DNA of 64,000 nucleotides from positions 50,576 through 114,575 of the forward strand of contig NZ_CANMZW010000016.1 of the NCBI RefSeq assembly GCF_947502445.1, given 5' to 3'. Every line of letters starts with the position of its first letter. The first letter of the stretch is position 1. Shown in pieces: positions 37,931 to 45,449 of this stretch. A program made the translations under genes and the position numbers. The notes under the pieces were generated by a model. It saw only the letters and a list, made by a program, of their open reading frames with translations, was not told the DNA's origin and ran no database searches. Origin of the DNA: an uncultured Brevibacillus sp. (GTDB taxonomy: Bacteria > Bacillota > Bacilli > Brevibacillales > Brevibacillaceae).

Positions 37931-38471
37931 TTTGCATCCTTCCTTTCGTGTGCTGGCCGGCGCTTTCGAGCTCAAGCAGCTTGATCTTCATCGCTAAACC
38001 ACCGCGATAACCGGTGAGAGCACCATTTTTCCCGATGACCCGGTGACAAGGAACGGTGATTAATACGGGATTGGCACCGATTGCTGTGCCTACTGCCCGC
38101 ACCGCTGCCGGCTTTTGAATCTGCTGGGCGATATCGGAGTAAGACTTGGTTTCTCCATAAGGAATTTGGCATAGCGCATCCCACACAGCGAGCTGAAAGG
38201 ATGTGCCCTGATAATCAAAGGGAATGGTAAATTGCTTCCGGCTTCCTTCTATATACTCGGTGATTTGCGTCGTATAAGGCTCTAGTGCGGCTGCATCTTC
38301 GACTAGCGTGCAATTAGGAAAGTGCTTATTTGTCCATGCCACCAGCTCGTCGAATGGCTTGTTCAGTGAACCGACATAGCAAAGTCCTTTTGTGGTAGCT
38401 GCCAGAAACAGACTCCATTCCCTGTTAACAAGCTTTGTCCAAAAAACCGTTTGACTTTTATTTGTACGCAT
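37923..38471 (-). CDS. ogt: Methylated-DNA-[protein]-cysteine S-methyltransferase
   Basis: A 182-residue O6-alkylguanine-DNA alkyltransferase. The acceptor Cys142 lies in VPCHRVIG. The helix-turn-helix with the Arg finger is SYSDIAQQIQKPAAVRAVGTA. An Ada-like N-terminal metal domain is absent. It directly reverses O6-methylguanine by a suicide transfer. It is the first gene of ogt-2OG oxygenase-radical SAM and divergent from alkA. Confidence 0.95.
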   Translation of the reverse strand: MRTNKSQTVFWTKLVNREWSLFLAATTKGLCYVGSLNKPFDELVAWTNKHFPNCTLVEDAAALEPYTTQITEYIEGSRKQFTIPFDYQGTSFQLAVWDALCQIPYGETKSYSDIAQQIQKPAAVRAVGTAIGANPVLITVPCHRVIGKNGALTGYRGGLAMKIKLLELESAGQHTKGRMQNA

Positions 38472-38656
38472 ATCTATTTCCTCCTCAATCAGCTACCGTT
38501 ATTCAGGGCGTTCAACCTAAGCACAGTATAGCGCTGCCACGGGCATGATGTACGGATTTTGGAATGGAACAGCAAGATAACGAAATTGGTTGTGATCCTG
38601 TTATGATAAAACAAAGAGAGCTGGCGAACGTATCAGGACCTGAATGGAGGATAACG

Positions 38657-39604
38657 ATGTATTCATATACGGAAGATCAGGGGTGGAAAGACTCCTGGGA
38701 GGATCATGGGCAGGAGCTGCTGCTGACTGTACCAAAGGAGTTTTCCTTTGCGCAAAATCGAAGCTACTTGGCAGGAGCTCCCAATGAATGTCTGTTTCAA
38801 CTAAGGGAGGAGCGAATATACCGAGCCATCCCCACGTTGCAAGAGCTGTCGATTGTGGAAATTGGTGAGGCAGACCAAAACACCATGAGAATTCGATTTC
38901 TGGGAGACACGGCGCCAACGTCAAAAGTCGGGAGGGCAGCCGTAGCCAGGTATGTACATGACTGGTTTGATCTGGATACGAATTTGCAGCCCTTTTATGA
39001 GCTGGCAAAAACCGATGCTCTTCTCAAGCGTGCGGTGGATTCGTTTTATGGTCTGCGCAATGTCGGGATTCCCGATTTATTTGAGGCGATCAGCTGGGGG
39101 ATTATCGGTCAGCAAATCAATATGACCTTTGCTTATACACTGAAAAGGCGTCTGGTAGAGAGCTATGGTCGGCAAGTAACATGTGAGGGTGAGGTATATT
39201 GGCTGTTTCCAGAGCCTGAGCGGATCGCAGCGCTTCGCGTAGAAGACTTGCATGCACTCAAAATGACAGGTAAAAAAAGTGAATACCTCATTGATGTAGC
39301 GAGACTCATCGTAGAAGGGAAACTGAGCAAGGAGCAGCTGCTCGCCGCTGGCTCAGGGAAGGCAGCAGAAAAGCAGCTCGTTCAAATCCGCGGGATCGGC
39401 CCGTGGACAGCCAATTATGTATTAATGCGCTGTTTGCGAATTCCGTCCGCTTTTCCCATCGACGATGTGGGGCTGCATAATGCGATCCGGCATCTTTTAG
39501 AGACAAAGGAAAAGCCTACAAAGGAGGAAATCATCCGACTGTCAGCGGGCTGGACGAACTGGGAATCCTATGCAACTTTTTACTTATGGAGATTTCTCTA
39601 TTAA
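38657..39604 (+). CDS. alkA: DNA-3-methyladenine glycosylase II
   Basis: A 315-residue protein. An AlkA N-terminal domain (about 1-110) precedes the HhH-GPD domain: FEAISWGIIGQQINMTFAYTLKRRL, then the hairpin LVQIRGIGPWTANYVLMRCL and catalytic Asp in FPIDDVGLHNAI. It excises alkylated bases. ATG 38657 is preferred to 38564 because GGAGG lies 6 bases before it. It is divergent from the ogt operon. Confidence 0.93.
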   Translation: MYSYTEDQGWKDSWEDHGQELLLTVPKEFSFAQNRSYLAGAPNECLFQLREERIYRAIPTLQELSIVEIGEADQNTMRIRFLGDTAPTSKVGRAAVARYVHDWFDLDTNLQPFYELAKTDALLKRAVDSFYGLRNVGIPDLFEAISWGIIGQQINMTFAYTLKRRLVESYGRQVTCEGEVYWLFPEPERIAALRVEDLHALKMTGKKSEYLIDVARLIVEGKLSKEQLLAAGSGKAAEKQLVQIRGIGPWTANYVLMRCLRIPSAFPIDDVGLHNAIRHLLETKEKPTKEEIIRLSAGWTNWESYATFYLWRFLY

Positions 39605-39747
39605 ATAAGGCACATCCTCCTCTATGTTCTCATTGCATTTCGAAAGCAGCGGGAGTAAGGTAAGAAGTAGATGACAGAGCGAACGATGAATTACACGTAG
39701 GCATGGTATTTATGGATACTTGCTTCCATGGAGGATAGAGGAATAGC

Positions 39748-40230
39748 ATGAGTGACCAATTGACGCATTTTAACGAACAGAATCGGGCAAAAATGGTGGA
39801 TGTCTCCGAGAAGGATATCACGAAGCGTGAAGCTATTGCCCATAGCCAAATCATCATGAAGCCAGAAACACTTGCTCGTATTCGCGAGGGACGTGTGGAA
39901 AAAGGGGATGTACTGGCGGTAGCACAGGTTGCCGGTGTGATGGCTGCGAAAAAGACGTGGGAAATCATCCCGATGTGCCATCCACTACCACTGACTGGGA
40001 TTGATATCCGTTTTTCGTTTGCAGATGGTACGACGCTTGAAGTGGAAGCATCTGTAAAAACAACGGGGAAAACAGGCGTGGAGATGGAAGCGCTGACTGC
40101 AGTCAGTGTGGCTGCCTTAACAGTGTATGACATGTGCAAGGCAATGGACAAAGGAATGGTGATTGGACCGACAAGCCTCCTCAAAAAGACAGGTGGAAAA
40201 AGCGGTGACTTCATGCGAGGAGAGAAGTAA
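39748..40230 (+). CDS. moaC: Cyclic pyranopterin monophosphate synthase
   Basis: A 160-residue MoaC with the characteristic [40 protein letters not shown] and [26 protein letters not shown]. It completes cPMP formation in molybdenum-cofactor synthesis, just before the MoaD/MoaE step encoded at 35574. GGAGGATAG precedes the ATG. The start of the MFS gene lies 3 bases after its stop. Confidence 0.97.
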   Translation: MSDQLTHFNEQNRAKMVDVSEKDITKREAIAHSQIIMKPETLARIREGRVEKGDVLAVAQVAGVMAAKKTWEIIPMCHPLPLTGIDIRFSFADGTTLEVEASVKTTGKTGVEMEALTAVSVAALTVYDMCKAMDKGMVIGPTSLLKKTGGKSGDFMRGEK

Positions 40231-40233
40231 CTC

Positions 40234-41490
40234 ATGAAAGAGAAATGGGAATCCTATCCGAGCAGCATTCGGCTATTGGCGATTGCTGCTGTCATTTTTT
40301 CTACAGGTATGGCATGTATTTGGCCGCTTGTAACGATCTATATTCACGATTTCTTAGGAAAGCCGCTTACTGTTGCCGGCTTTTTGTTGCTTTTGAATCA
40401 GGGGGCGTTTCTGGTTGGCAGCCTGGTTGGCGGGATGCTGTTTGACCGTTGGGGGAAAATGAGAACGATCATTTTGTCCTCCGCAGGGATCATCCTGATG
40501 TCGGTTTGCTTGGGCTTGACCCATGATTTTACGATCTACACGATTTTGTTCTTATTAAATGGACTTTTTTACGGGACATTGTCTCCGGTTATTAATGCAC
40601 TCGCTGTTGTCTTGTGGCCAGAGGGAGGCCGCAAAGGGATCAACATGATCTATGTGGCGCTCAATGCAGGGGTCGCTGCAGGCGCAGCCTTGGGCGGTGT
40701 TCTGGCGAGCGTGTCGTTTGCCTGGACCTTCTTCGGCAACGCCTTCGCCCAAATTATCGTACTTGCCATGTTTGCCTTTATTTTGCCGCGGCATGTGAAA
40801 GCGATGGCTGAAAAGGCAAAGAGCGGGGAAGATCGCACGCAGGGTGCTAGGGAGACAGTGGGCAAATCGGCTCCTGTAAAGCCAGTGAAAAAGGTTGCCT
40901 GGGGAGCTCTTGTCATGCTCTGTGGGGGACTGTTGATCAGTTGGATCGTGTATGTCCAATGGACGACCGTCCTGTCCGCATATATGCAGTCACTAGGTAT
41001 TTCCCTACGCCAATATAGCCTCTTGTGGACGATTAATGGAGGTTTGATTTTGTTCGGTCAGCCGTTGATCGCGTGGGTCATTCGTCGTTTTGCTCGAACA
41101 CTCAAGGCTCAAATGCTGCTCGGCTCGTATGTATTTGTTCTGTCGATGCTCATCTTGTCGCAAACAACCTCGTACGCTGGATTTGTTGCCGCGATGTTCG
41201 TTATGACACTGGGCGAAATGCTCGTATGGCCAGCGGTTCCGGCTGTAGCTGCTGAGTTCACACCAGAGGGACAGGAAGGCTTCATCCAGGGCCTCGTCTC
41301 AGGTACAGGCTCCGCAGGACGTATGCTTGGCCCACTTCTCGGTGCTTTTATCTTTCAAAACTTCCAGGCACAAGGACTGCTCTACATCATGGCCGGCCTG
41401 GCCCTGTTATCCGTCGGATTCTTTGCTTTCCACAGCTCATTCCAAAAACGAAGCCACCAAGTGCCTGTACAAACGGCAGAAAAAATGTAA
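40234..41490 (+). CDS. MFS transporter
   Basis: A 418-residue major-facilitator protein with 12 predicted membrane helices. The motif A loop is GGMLFDRWGKMRT between helices 2 and 3. A long basic central loop (AMAEKAKSGEDRTQGARET) separates helices 6 and 7. The substrate is unknown. Tight linkage to moaC is seen, but a molybdate role would be unusual for this family and is not claimed. A terminator follows. Confidence 0.9.
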   Translation: MKEKWESYPSSIRLLAIAAVIFSTGMACIWPLVTIYIHDFLGKPLTVAGFLLLLNQGAFLVGSLVGGMLFDRWGKMRTIILSSAGIILMSVCLGLTHDFTIYTILFLLNGLFYGTLSPVINALAVVLWPEGGRKGINMIYVALNAGVAAGAALGGVLASVSFAWTFFGNAFAQIIVLAMFAFILPRHVKAMAEKAKSGEDRTQGARETVGKSAPVKPVKKVAWGALVMLCGGLLISWIVYVQWTTVLSAYMQSLGISLRQYSLLWTINGGLILFGQPLIAWVIRRFARTLKAQMLLGSYVFVLSMLILSQTTSYAGFVAAMFVMTLGEMLVWPAVPAVAAEFTPEGQEGFIQGLVSGTGSAGRMLGPLLGAFIFQNFQAQGLLYIMAGLALLSVGFFAFHSSFQKRSHQVPVQTAEKM

Positions 41491-41511
41491 AACTCAGCAA
41501 TGTGCCTGATG

Positions 41512-41537
41512 AAAAGACGCCACGCGCGTCTTTTTTT
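41512..41537 (+). terminator. Terminator after moaC-MFS
   Basis: AAAAGACGC pairs with GCGTCTTTT, with a T7 run. Confidence 0.88.
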
Positions 41538-41551
41538 GTTTTTTCCAAACA

Positions 41552-41680
41552 GGGGAAAACTCTATAGCTGTCGTGAGGAAAACGGAGAAAATGCGAGGAT
41601 CTTTGGGATACATCCCAAGAATCCGGAGCATTTTCTCCGTTTTCCTCCCCACCACCACAGCTAGAAAAGTGCTTTTCCCC
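41552..41680. repeat. Long palindromic intergenic repeat, copy 1
   Basis: The whole 129-base unit folds on itself. Outer arms are GGGGAAAA/TTTTCCCC, then AGCTGT/ACAGCT. A 20-base arm follows (GAGGAAAACGGAGAAAATGC with its exact complement), and GGAT..TTGGGAT/ATCCCAA..ATCC lies at the tip. A related, longer copy lies at 59443. No ORF is present. It may be a MITE-like element or a structured RNA. Confidence 0.85.
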
Positions 41681-41696
41681 AGCGCCCCCAGGTGTC

Positions 41697-41725
41697 TTGA
41701 CACAAAACACCCGCTCAAGTAATAT
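41697..41725 (+). promoter_or_regulatory. Promoter of the S-box/mtnE transcript
   Basis: TTGACA, 17 bases, TAATAT, ahead of the SAM riboswitch. Confidence 0.7.
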
Positions 41726-41759
41726 AATATTGCTAAAACATTATATTCCGTGTGCTTTA

Positions 41760-41882
41760 CTTATAAAGAGAGGCGGAGGGACTGGCCCTATGAAGCCCGG
41801 CAGCGGATCTGTTTTCATATCGATTCAGGTTGAAGAAACAGATGCTGTGCCAATTCCAGCAGGAACTTTCCTGGCAGATAAG
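41760..41882 (+). ncRNA. SAM-I (S-box) riboswitch
   Basis: Conserved core blocks are present: AGAGGCGGAGGGACTGGCCC, TATGAAGCCCGGCA, a kink-turn/pseudoknot region, GATGCTGTGCCAATTCC and GCAGATAAG. P1 is closed by CTTAT and ATAAG. It binds S-adenosylmethionine and terminates transcription when SAM is plentiful. A terminator lies 20 bases downstream, before mtnE. Confidence 0.95.
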
Positions 41883-41902
41883 GACGTGACGAAGCTGATC
41901 TA

Positions 41903-41936
41903 CCCCTTTTTCTGTAAAGAAGAAGGGGTTTTTTTG
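41903..41936 (+). terminator. Riboswitch-controlled terminator
   Basis: CCCCTT-TTCT pairs with AGAA-AAGGGG, then a T-run, immediately before mtnE. It is the expression platform of the S-box. Confidence 0.88.
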
Positions 41937-41981
41937 CAGTATAGAATCATGCAGTACCCGACAGAAAGGAAATGAAGAACG

Positions 41982-43163
41982 ATGCGCATCCAACCCTCCG
42001 ACATGATTGATCGGCTGCCGAACCAGTTTTTCGCTACTTTGGTAGCAAAGGTAAACAAGGTCATTGCTGCTGGTCATGACGTTATCAACCTAGGGCAAGG
42101 CAATCCTGACTTGCCGACACCGCCCCATATTATTGAGGAATTGCAGGCCCAGGCAGCTCAGCCGCTTCATCACAAATATCCGCCATTTTCCGGTCGAGTA
42201 GAGCTGAAGCAGGCAGTGGCACACTGGTACAAGCAAGAGTTTGACGTCGATCTCGATCCGGAGGAAGAAGTAGCGATTTTGTTTGGCAGCAAAACCGGGC
42301 TTGTGGAGATTTGCCAGGTGCTGATGAACAAAGGAGACGTAGCTCTGGTGCCAGACCCGGGTTATCCTGATTACTGGTCGGGCGTAGCTGTTGTCGATGG
42401 TCGGATGGTCATGATGCCGCTCACAGCGGAAAATCAATTTCTTCCAGATTACAGCAAGCTATCCCAAGCGGATTTGGAGCGGGCTAAGCTGATGTTTCTG
42501 AACTACCCGAACAATCCGACTGCGGTGAATGCACCGTTCGAATTTTATGAAGATACGGTTCGTTTTGCTCGTAAAAACGAAATCGTTGTTTGCCACGATT
42601 TTGCCTATGGAGCAATCAGCTTTGACGGAAAAAAACCGGTCAGCTTCATGCAGGTTCCAGGGGCAAAGGAAGTGGGCGTGGAGTTTTATACACTGTCCAA
42701 AACCTACAATATGGCTGGCTGGCGTGTAGGGGCAATGGTCGGAAACCGTGAGCTCGTTCGTCTGATCAATTTGATCCAAGACCATTATTTTGTGAGCTTG
42801 TTCGGAGCTGTCCAAATGGCTGCTGCACGTGCTATGACTGGTTCGCAGCAGTGTGTACGCGACCTGGTGGCTGTATACGAGGGTAGGCGCAATGCGCTTT
42901 ACTCTAACCTGCATCGCATCGGCTGGCAAGCACAGCCATCCCAAGGCTCGTTTTTTGCATGGTTGCCAATCCCAAGCGGCTTTACCTCCGTCCAGTTTTC
43001 CGATTTGCTGCTGGAAAAAGCGCATGTCGTTGTAGCGCCTGGGGATGGCTTTGGGCCGACGGGTGAAGGCTACGTTCGTGCGGCGCTGCTATCGGATGAA
43101 CAGCGACTGGCTGAGGCCGTGAATCGCATTGAAAAGTTGGGCTTGTTTACCCCAAAAATATAG
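41982..43163 (+). CDS. mtnE: PLP-dependent aminotransferase, methionine-salvage type
   Basis: A 393-residue class I/II aminotransferase. INLGQGNPDLPTP starts the core. PDPGYPDYWSG, NYPNNPT and HDFAYGA follow, and the PLP Lys lies in TLSKTYNMAGWRVG. It resembles Bacillus MtnE (YkrV), which transaminates 2-oxo-4-methylthiobutyrate to methionine. The S-box riboswitch directly upstream supports this. It is alone; no other mtn genes are adjacent. A terminator follows. Confidence 0.92.
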   Translation: MRIQPSDMIDRLPNQFFATLVAKVNKVIAAGHDVINLGQGNPDLPTPPHIIEELQAQAAQPLHHKYPPFSGRVELKQAVAHWYKQEFDVDLDPEEEVAILFGSKTGLVEICQVLMNKGDVALVPDPGYPDYWSGVAVVDGRMVMMPLTAENQFLPDYSKLSQADLERAKLMFLNYPNNPTAVNAPFEFYEDTVRFARKNEIVVCHDFAYGAISFDGKKPVSFMQVPGAKEVGVEFYTLSKTYNMAGWRVGAMVGNRELVRLINLIQDHYFVSLFGAVQMAAARAMTGSQQCVRDLVAVYEGRRNALYSNLHRIGWQAQPSQGSFFAWLPIPSGFTSVQFSDLLLEKAHVVVAPGDGFGPTGEGYVRAALLSDEQRLAEAVNRIEKLGLFTPKI

Positions 43164-43176
43164 GTATTTGCAAAGG

Positions 43177-43219
43177 GTCAGACCACATATGCTGGTAAGC
43201 AGCAGGTCTGGTCTTTTTT
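43177..43219 (+). terminator. Terminator after mtnE
   Basis: CAGACC pairs with GGTCTG, followed by GTC and six T. Confidence 0.7.
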
Positions 43220-43303
43220 GTTGCGATGAAAATGGAAAAGTAGGCAAGAATAGTGGTGAGCGAAAAAAGTAGGGGCAATTCTCAATAAAAATCATTCTCA
43301 GCG

Positions 43304-43332
43304 TTGACAGATAATGATTTTCATTATACGAT
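43304..43332 (+). promoter_or_regulatory. Promoter with embedded Fur box
   Basis: TTGACA, exactly 17 bases, TACGAT. The spacer is occupied by a Fur-type box. Confidence 0.7.
43310..43328. promoter_or_regulatory. Fur box
   Basis: Matches 16 of 19 positions of the GATAATGATAATCATTATC consensus and lies between -35 and -10, so iron-bound Fur should block this promoter. Confidence 0.75.
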
Positions 43333-43390
43333 GTTAATGATAATTAGTCTCAACAAATTACTTGTCATTCATGCAAAGCAGGAGGGTAAC

Positions 43391-43861
43391 ATGCGCTATC
43401 AGATTAACGGTTACACGGATATGTATACGGTGATCGCCAACGAGCGTAAGGTAGGCGGAGCCATTGAAGCGGGCCAGGTTCGGCTGCGCACAGGTGAGGT
43501 TTTTGCCAATGCTGTTCTCACTCGTATGGAAATGTCAGGTGCGCATTTTTGCTCGATCGGTTTTGTGACGGAAGAAGGACAGCGACTCATTGTTCACGTA
43601 AATGATATCAGCATGATTGCTGATGCACGTCACGTAAATGTATGTGAGCTAACCAATGATTGTATGCGGGCTGAAAAAACGACAGATCGCCTGAAGCGTC
43701 TAAAGCGCCTCTGTGAGTTGAATGAAGGCAGCTGTACACCAACGTTCCAAGAGGAAGCATTGCTTTTGGCAGAGGACATCGGTGTAGAAGAAGCGCTGAA
43801 GCATGTGGATCTCTCATTCTTGCCACAGGTAGAAAAGGCACGTGTCTTCCGTATCGCATAG
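43391..43861 (+). CDS. Fur-box-controlled protein of unknown function
   Basis: A 156-residue protein that I do not recognise. The first half looks beta-rich (MRYQINGYTDMYTVIANERKVGGAIEAGQVRLRTGEVFANAV). It then reads HFCSIGFVTEEGQRLIVHVNDISMIAD. The C-terminal half is helical, with basic RLKRLKRLCEL and acidic stretches, and contains three Cys. AGGAGGG precedes ATG 43391. A Fur box in its promoter indicates expression under iron limitation. Terminators isolate it on both sides, so it acts as a single transcript. Confidence 0.8.
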   Translation: MRYQINGYTDMYTVIANERKVGGAIEAGQVRLRTGEVFANAVLTRMEMSGAHFCSIGFVTEEGQRLIVHVNDISMIADARHVNVCELTNDCMRAEKTTDRLKRLKRLCELNEGSCTPTFQEEALLLAEDIGVEEALKHVDLSFLPQVEKARVFRIA

Positions 43862-43881
43862 ATACTTTGATGAATACATAG

Positions 43882-43913
43882 ACCCCTTTCCTTTTTACGG
43901 AAAGGGGTTTTTT
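43882..43913 (+). terminator. Terminator after the Fur-box gene
   Basis: CCCCTTTCC pairs with GGAAAGGGG, with a T-run. Confidence 0.88.
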
Positions 43914-43953
43914 GTGTCTGTTTGAAGCAGGAATCGTGATATAAAACCACCAA

Positions 43954-43973
43954 TCGAGCGAACAATCGCTCGA
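43954..43973. repeat. Perfect short inverted repeat
   Basis: TCGAGCGA-ACAA-TCGCTCGA without a T-run, about 100 bases before the next aminotransferase gene. It could be an operator or an RNA hairpin. Confidence 0.4.
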
Positions 43974-44070
43974 CATAGTCAAAACCTATCTCCCCATAGC
44001 TAGCGAGGATTGGACATTGTTTAATGACAGTGATAAAACAAATATAACCAAAATCAAGGGGGAACGGAAC

Positions 44071-45279
44071 ATGGAGTACAAATTTTCAAAATCGGTAGAA
44101 GCATTATCCTCTTCGGCGGTCCGGGAAATCTTGAAGCTGACCCAAGGCAATCAAGTACTCTCACTGGCTGGAGGCTTACCAGCTGAGGACTCTTTTCCCA
44201 TCGCAGAAATGCGAGAAGCCTTTGCCCGATCATTTAATCTCGGAGCAAAAGCTCTTCAATATGGCTTAACAGATGGATACCTTCCACTTCGCGAGTGGGT
44301 TGCATCTCGCATGAAGCAAAAACAAATGAATGTTGGCGTGGACAATATGTTGCTGACTACCGGCTCCCAGCAGGCCGTCGACTTGCTCTGTCGTGTCTAT
44401 TTGGACGAAGGCGACGTCGTGCTGGTAGAAAATCCGACGTACCTGGCTGCGGTCCAACTGTTCCAATTTCGAGGGATTCGCGCCATTCCGGTGGATGGTG
44501 ATGAAGAGGGCATGGATTTGGATGATCTGGCACGGAAAATAGCGCAGTATCGCCCGAAAATGGCTTACGTAATTCCGACCTTTGCAAATCCTACCGGAAA
44601 GGTCTGGAGCTTGGAGCGCCGTCTCGGCTTGCTTCGGCAATGTAAAGAAAATAACATTTTGATTCTAGAGGACGATCCTTACGGAGAAATCCAGTTTGAC
44701 GGACAAGAGCCGTATCGTTCGATTCTCTCTCTTGATGAGCATCCCGAGGATTCTTGCGTCGTTTACACCAGCACCTTCTCCAAAATCGTAGCACCAGGCC
44801 TGCGTACAGGATGGGCAATTGGCGATAAGCGTGTCATTCAGATGATGGTAAAAGCGAAGCAGGCAGTTGATTTGCAATCCAGTACGATTGACCAAATCGC
44901 GTTGCATCAATTACTGGAAAACTTTGACCTCGAGAGCCATATCGAAAAAATCCGCGCCTCTTACAAAGCACGGATGGAATGGATGAATGAGCTGATGCTC
45001 GCTCAAAACTGGAATGGCGTGAAGTGGGAAAAACCACGCGGAGGTATGTTCCTCTGGGTTACGCTGCCTGAGCACATCGATTCAGAAAAGCTGTTAGCTG
45101 CATCTGTAAAGGAAGGCGTGGCATTTGTACCGGGCAAACCATTTTATGCAGCTGAACCGCAGGCCAATACGATGCGCTTGAATTACACACTGCTGGATCG
45201 TGACGATACACAGCTGGCGATTTCCAGGCTGAGCGCAGCATTAGAAAAGTACAACCAGAGCCAAACCGTCAAACAGTAA
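44071..45279 (+). CDS. PLP-dependent aminotransferase, 2-aminoadipate/MocR-core type
   Basis: A 402-residue fold-type I aminotransferase. LSLAGGLPAEDSFP starts the domain. TTGSQQAVDLLCRVYLDEGD and PTFANPTGKVW follow, then LEDDPYGEI. The PLP Lys lies in YTSTFSKIVAPGLRTGW. The family includes 2-aminoadipate and aromatic or branched-chain aminotransferases, and the substrate is not fixed by sequence. ATG 44071 has AAGGGGGAACGGAAC upstream. A small terminator follows. Confidence 0.9.
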   Translation: MEYKFSKSVEALSSSAVREILKLTQGNQVLSLAGGLPAEDSFPIAEMREAFARSFNLGAKALQYGLTDGYLPLREWVASRMKQKQMNVGVDNMLLTTGSQQAVDLLCRVYLDEGDVVLVENPTYLAAVQLFQFRGIRAIPVDGDEEGMDLDDLARKIAQYRPKMAYVIPTFANPTGKVWSLERRLGLLRQCKENNILILEDDPYGEIQFDGQEPYRSILSLDEHPEDSCVVYTSTFSKIVAPGLRTGWAIGDKRVIQMMVKAKQAVDLQSSTIDQIALHQLLENFDLESHIEKIRASYKARMEWMNELMLAQNWNGVKWEKPRGGMFLWVTLPEHIDSEKLLAASVKEGVAFVPGKPFYAAEPQANTMRLNYTLLDRDDTQLAISRLSAALEKYNQSQTVKQ

Positions 45280-45305
45280 TTCTTCAACTGAATAGATAGA
45301 GGGAG

Positions 45306-45337
45306 GGGCAGCCATATTTCGGCTGTCTTTTCTTTTT
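45306..45337 (+). terminator. Terminator after the aminotransferase
   Basis: GCAGCC pairs with GGCTGT, followed by a T-rich tail. Confidence 0.6.
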
Positions 45338-45449
45338 GCAGTTTTTTCCTCTCTATCCAACAAAGAATAAAGGCAGGAAGTTCGTGCAAGGATATTCTCA
45401 AAAGAAAGGTATGAAGACGTACGGATAAAGCGAGGAAGGGGGAGAGGAT

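Noticed and set aside
41721..41747. AATATAAT/ATTATATT inverted repeat before the riboswitch as an operator
   Set aside because: Pure A/T palindrome overlapping the -10 region; expected by chance in promoter DNA, and the riboswitch already explains control.
43954..43973. TCGAGCGA-ACAA-TCGCTCGA as a terminator
   Set aside because: No T-run, and a strong terminator already lies 40 bases earlier. Kept only as an unexplained inverted repeat.
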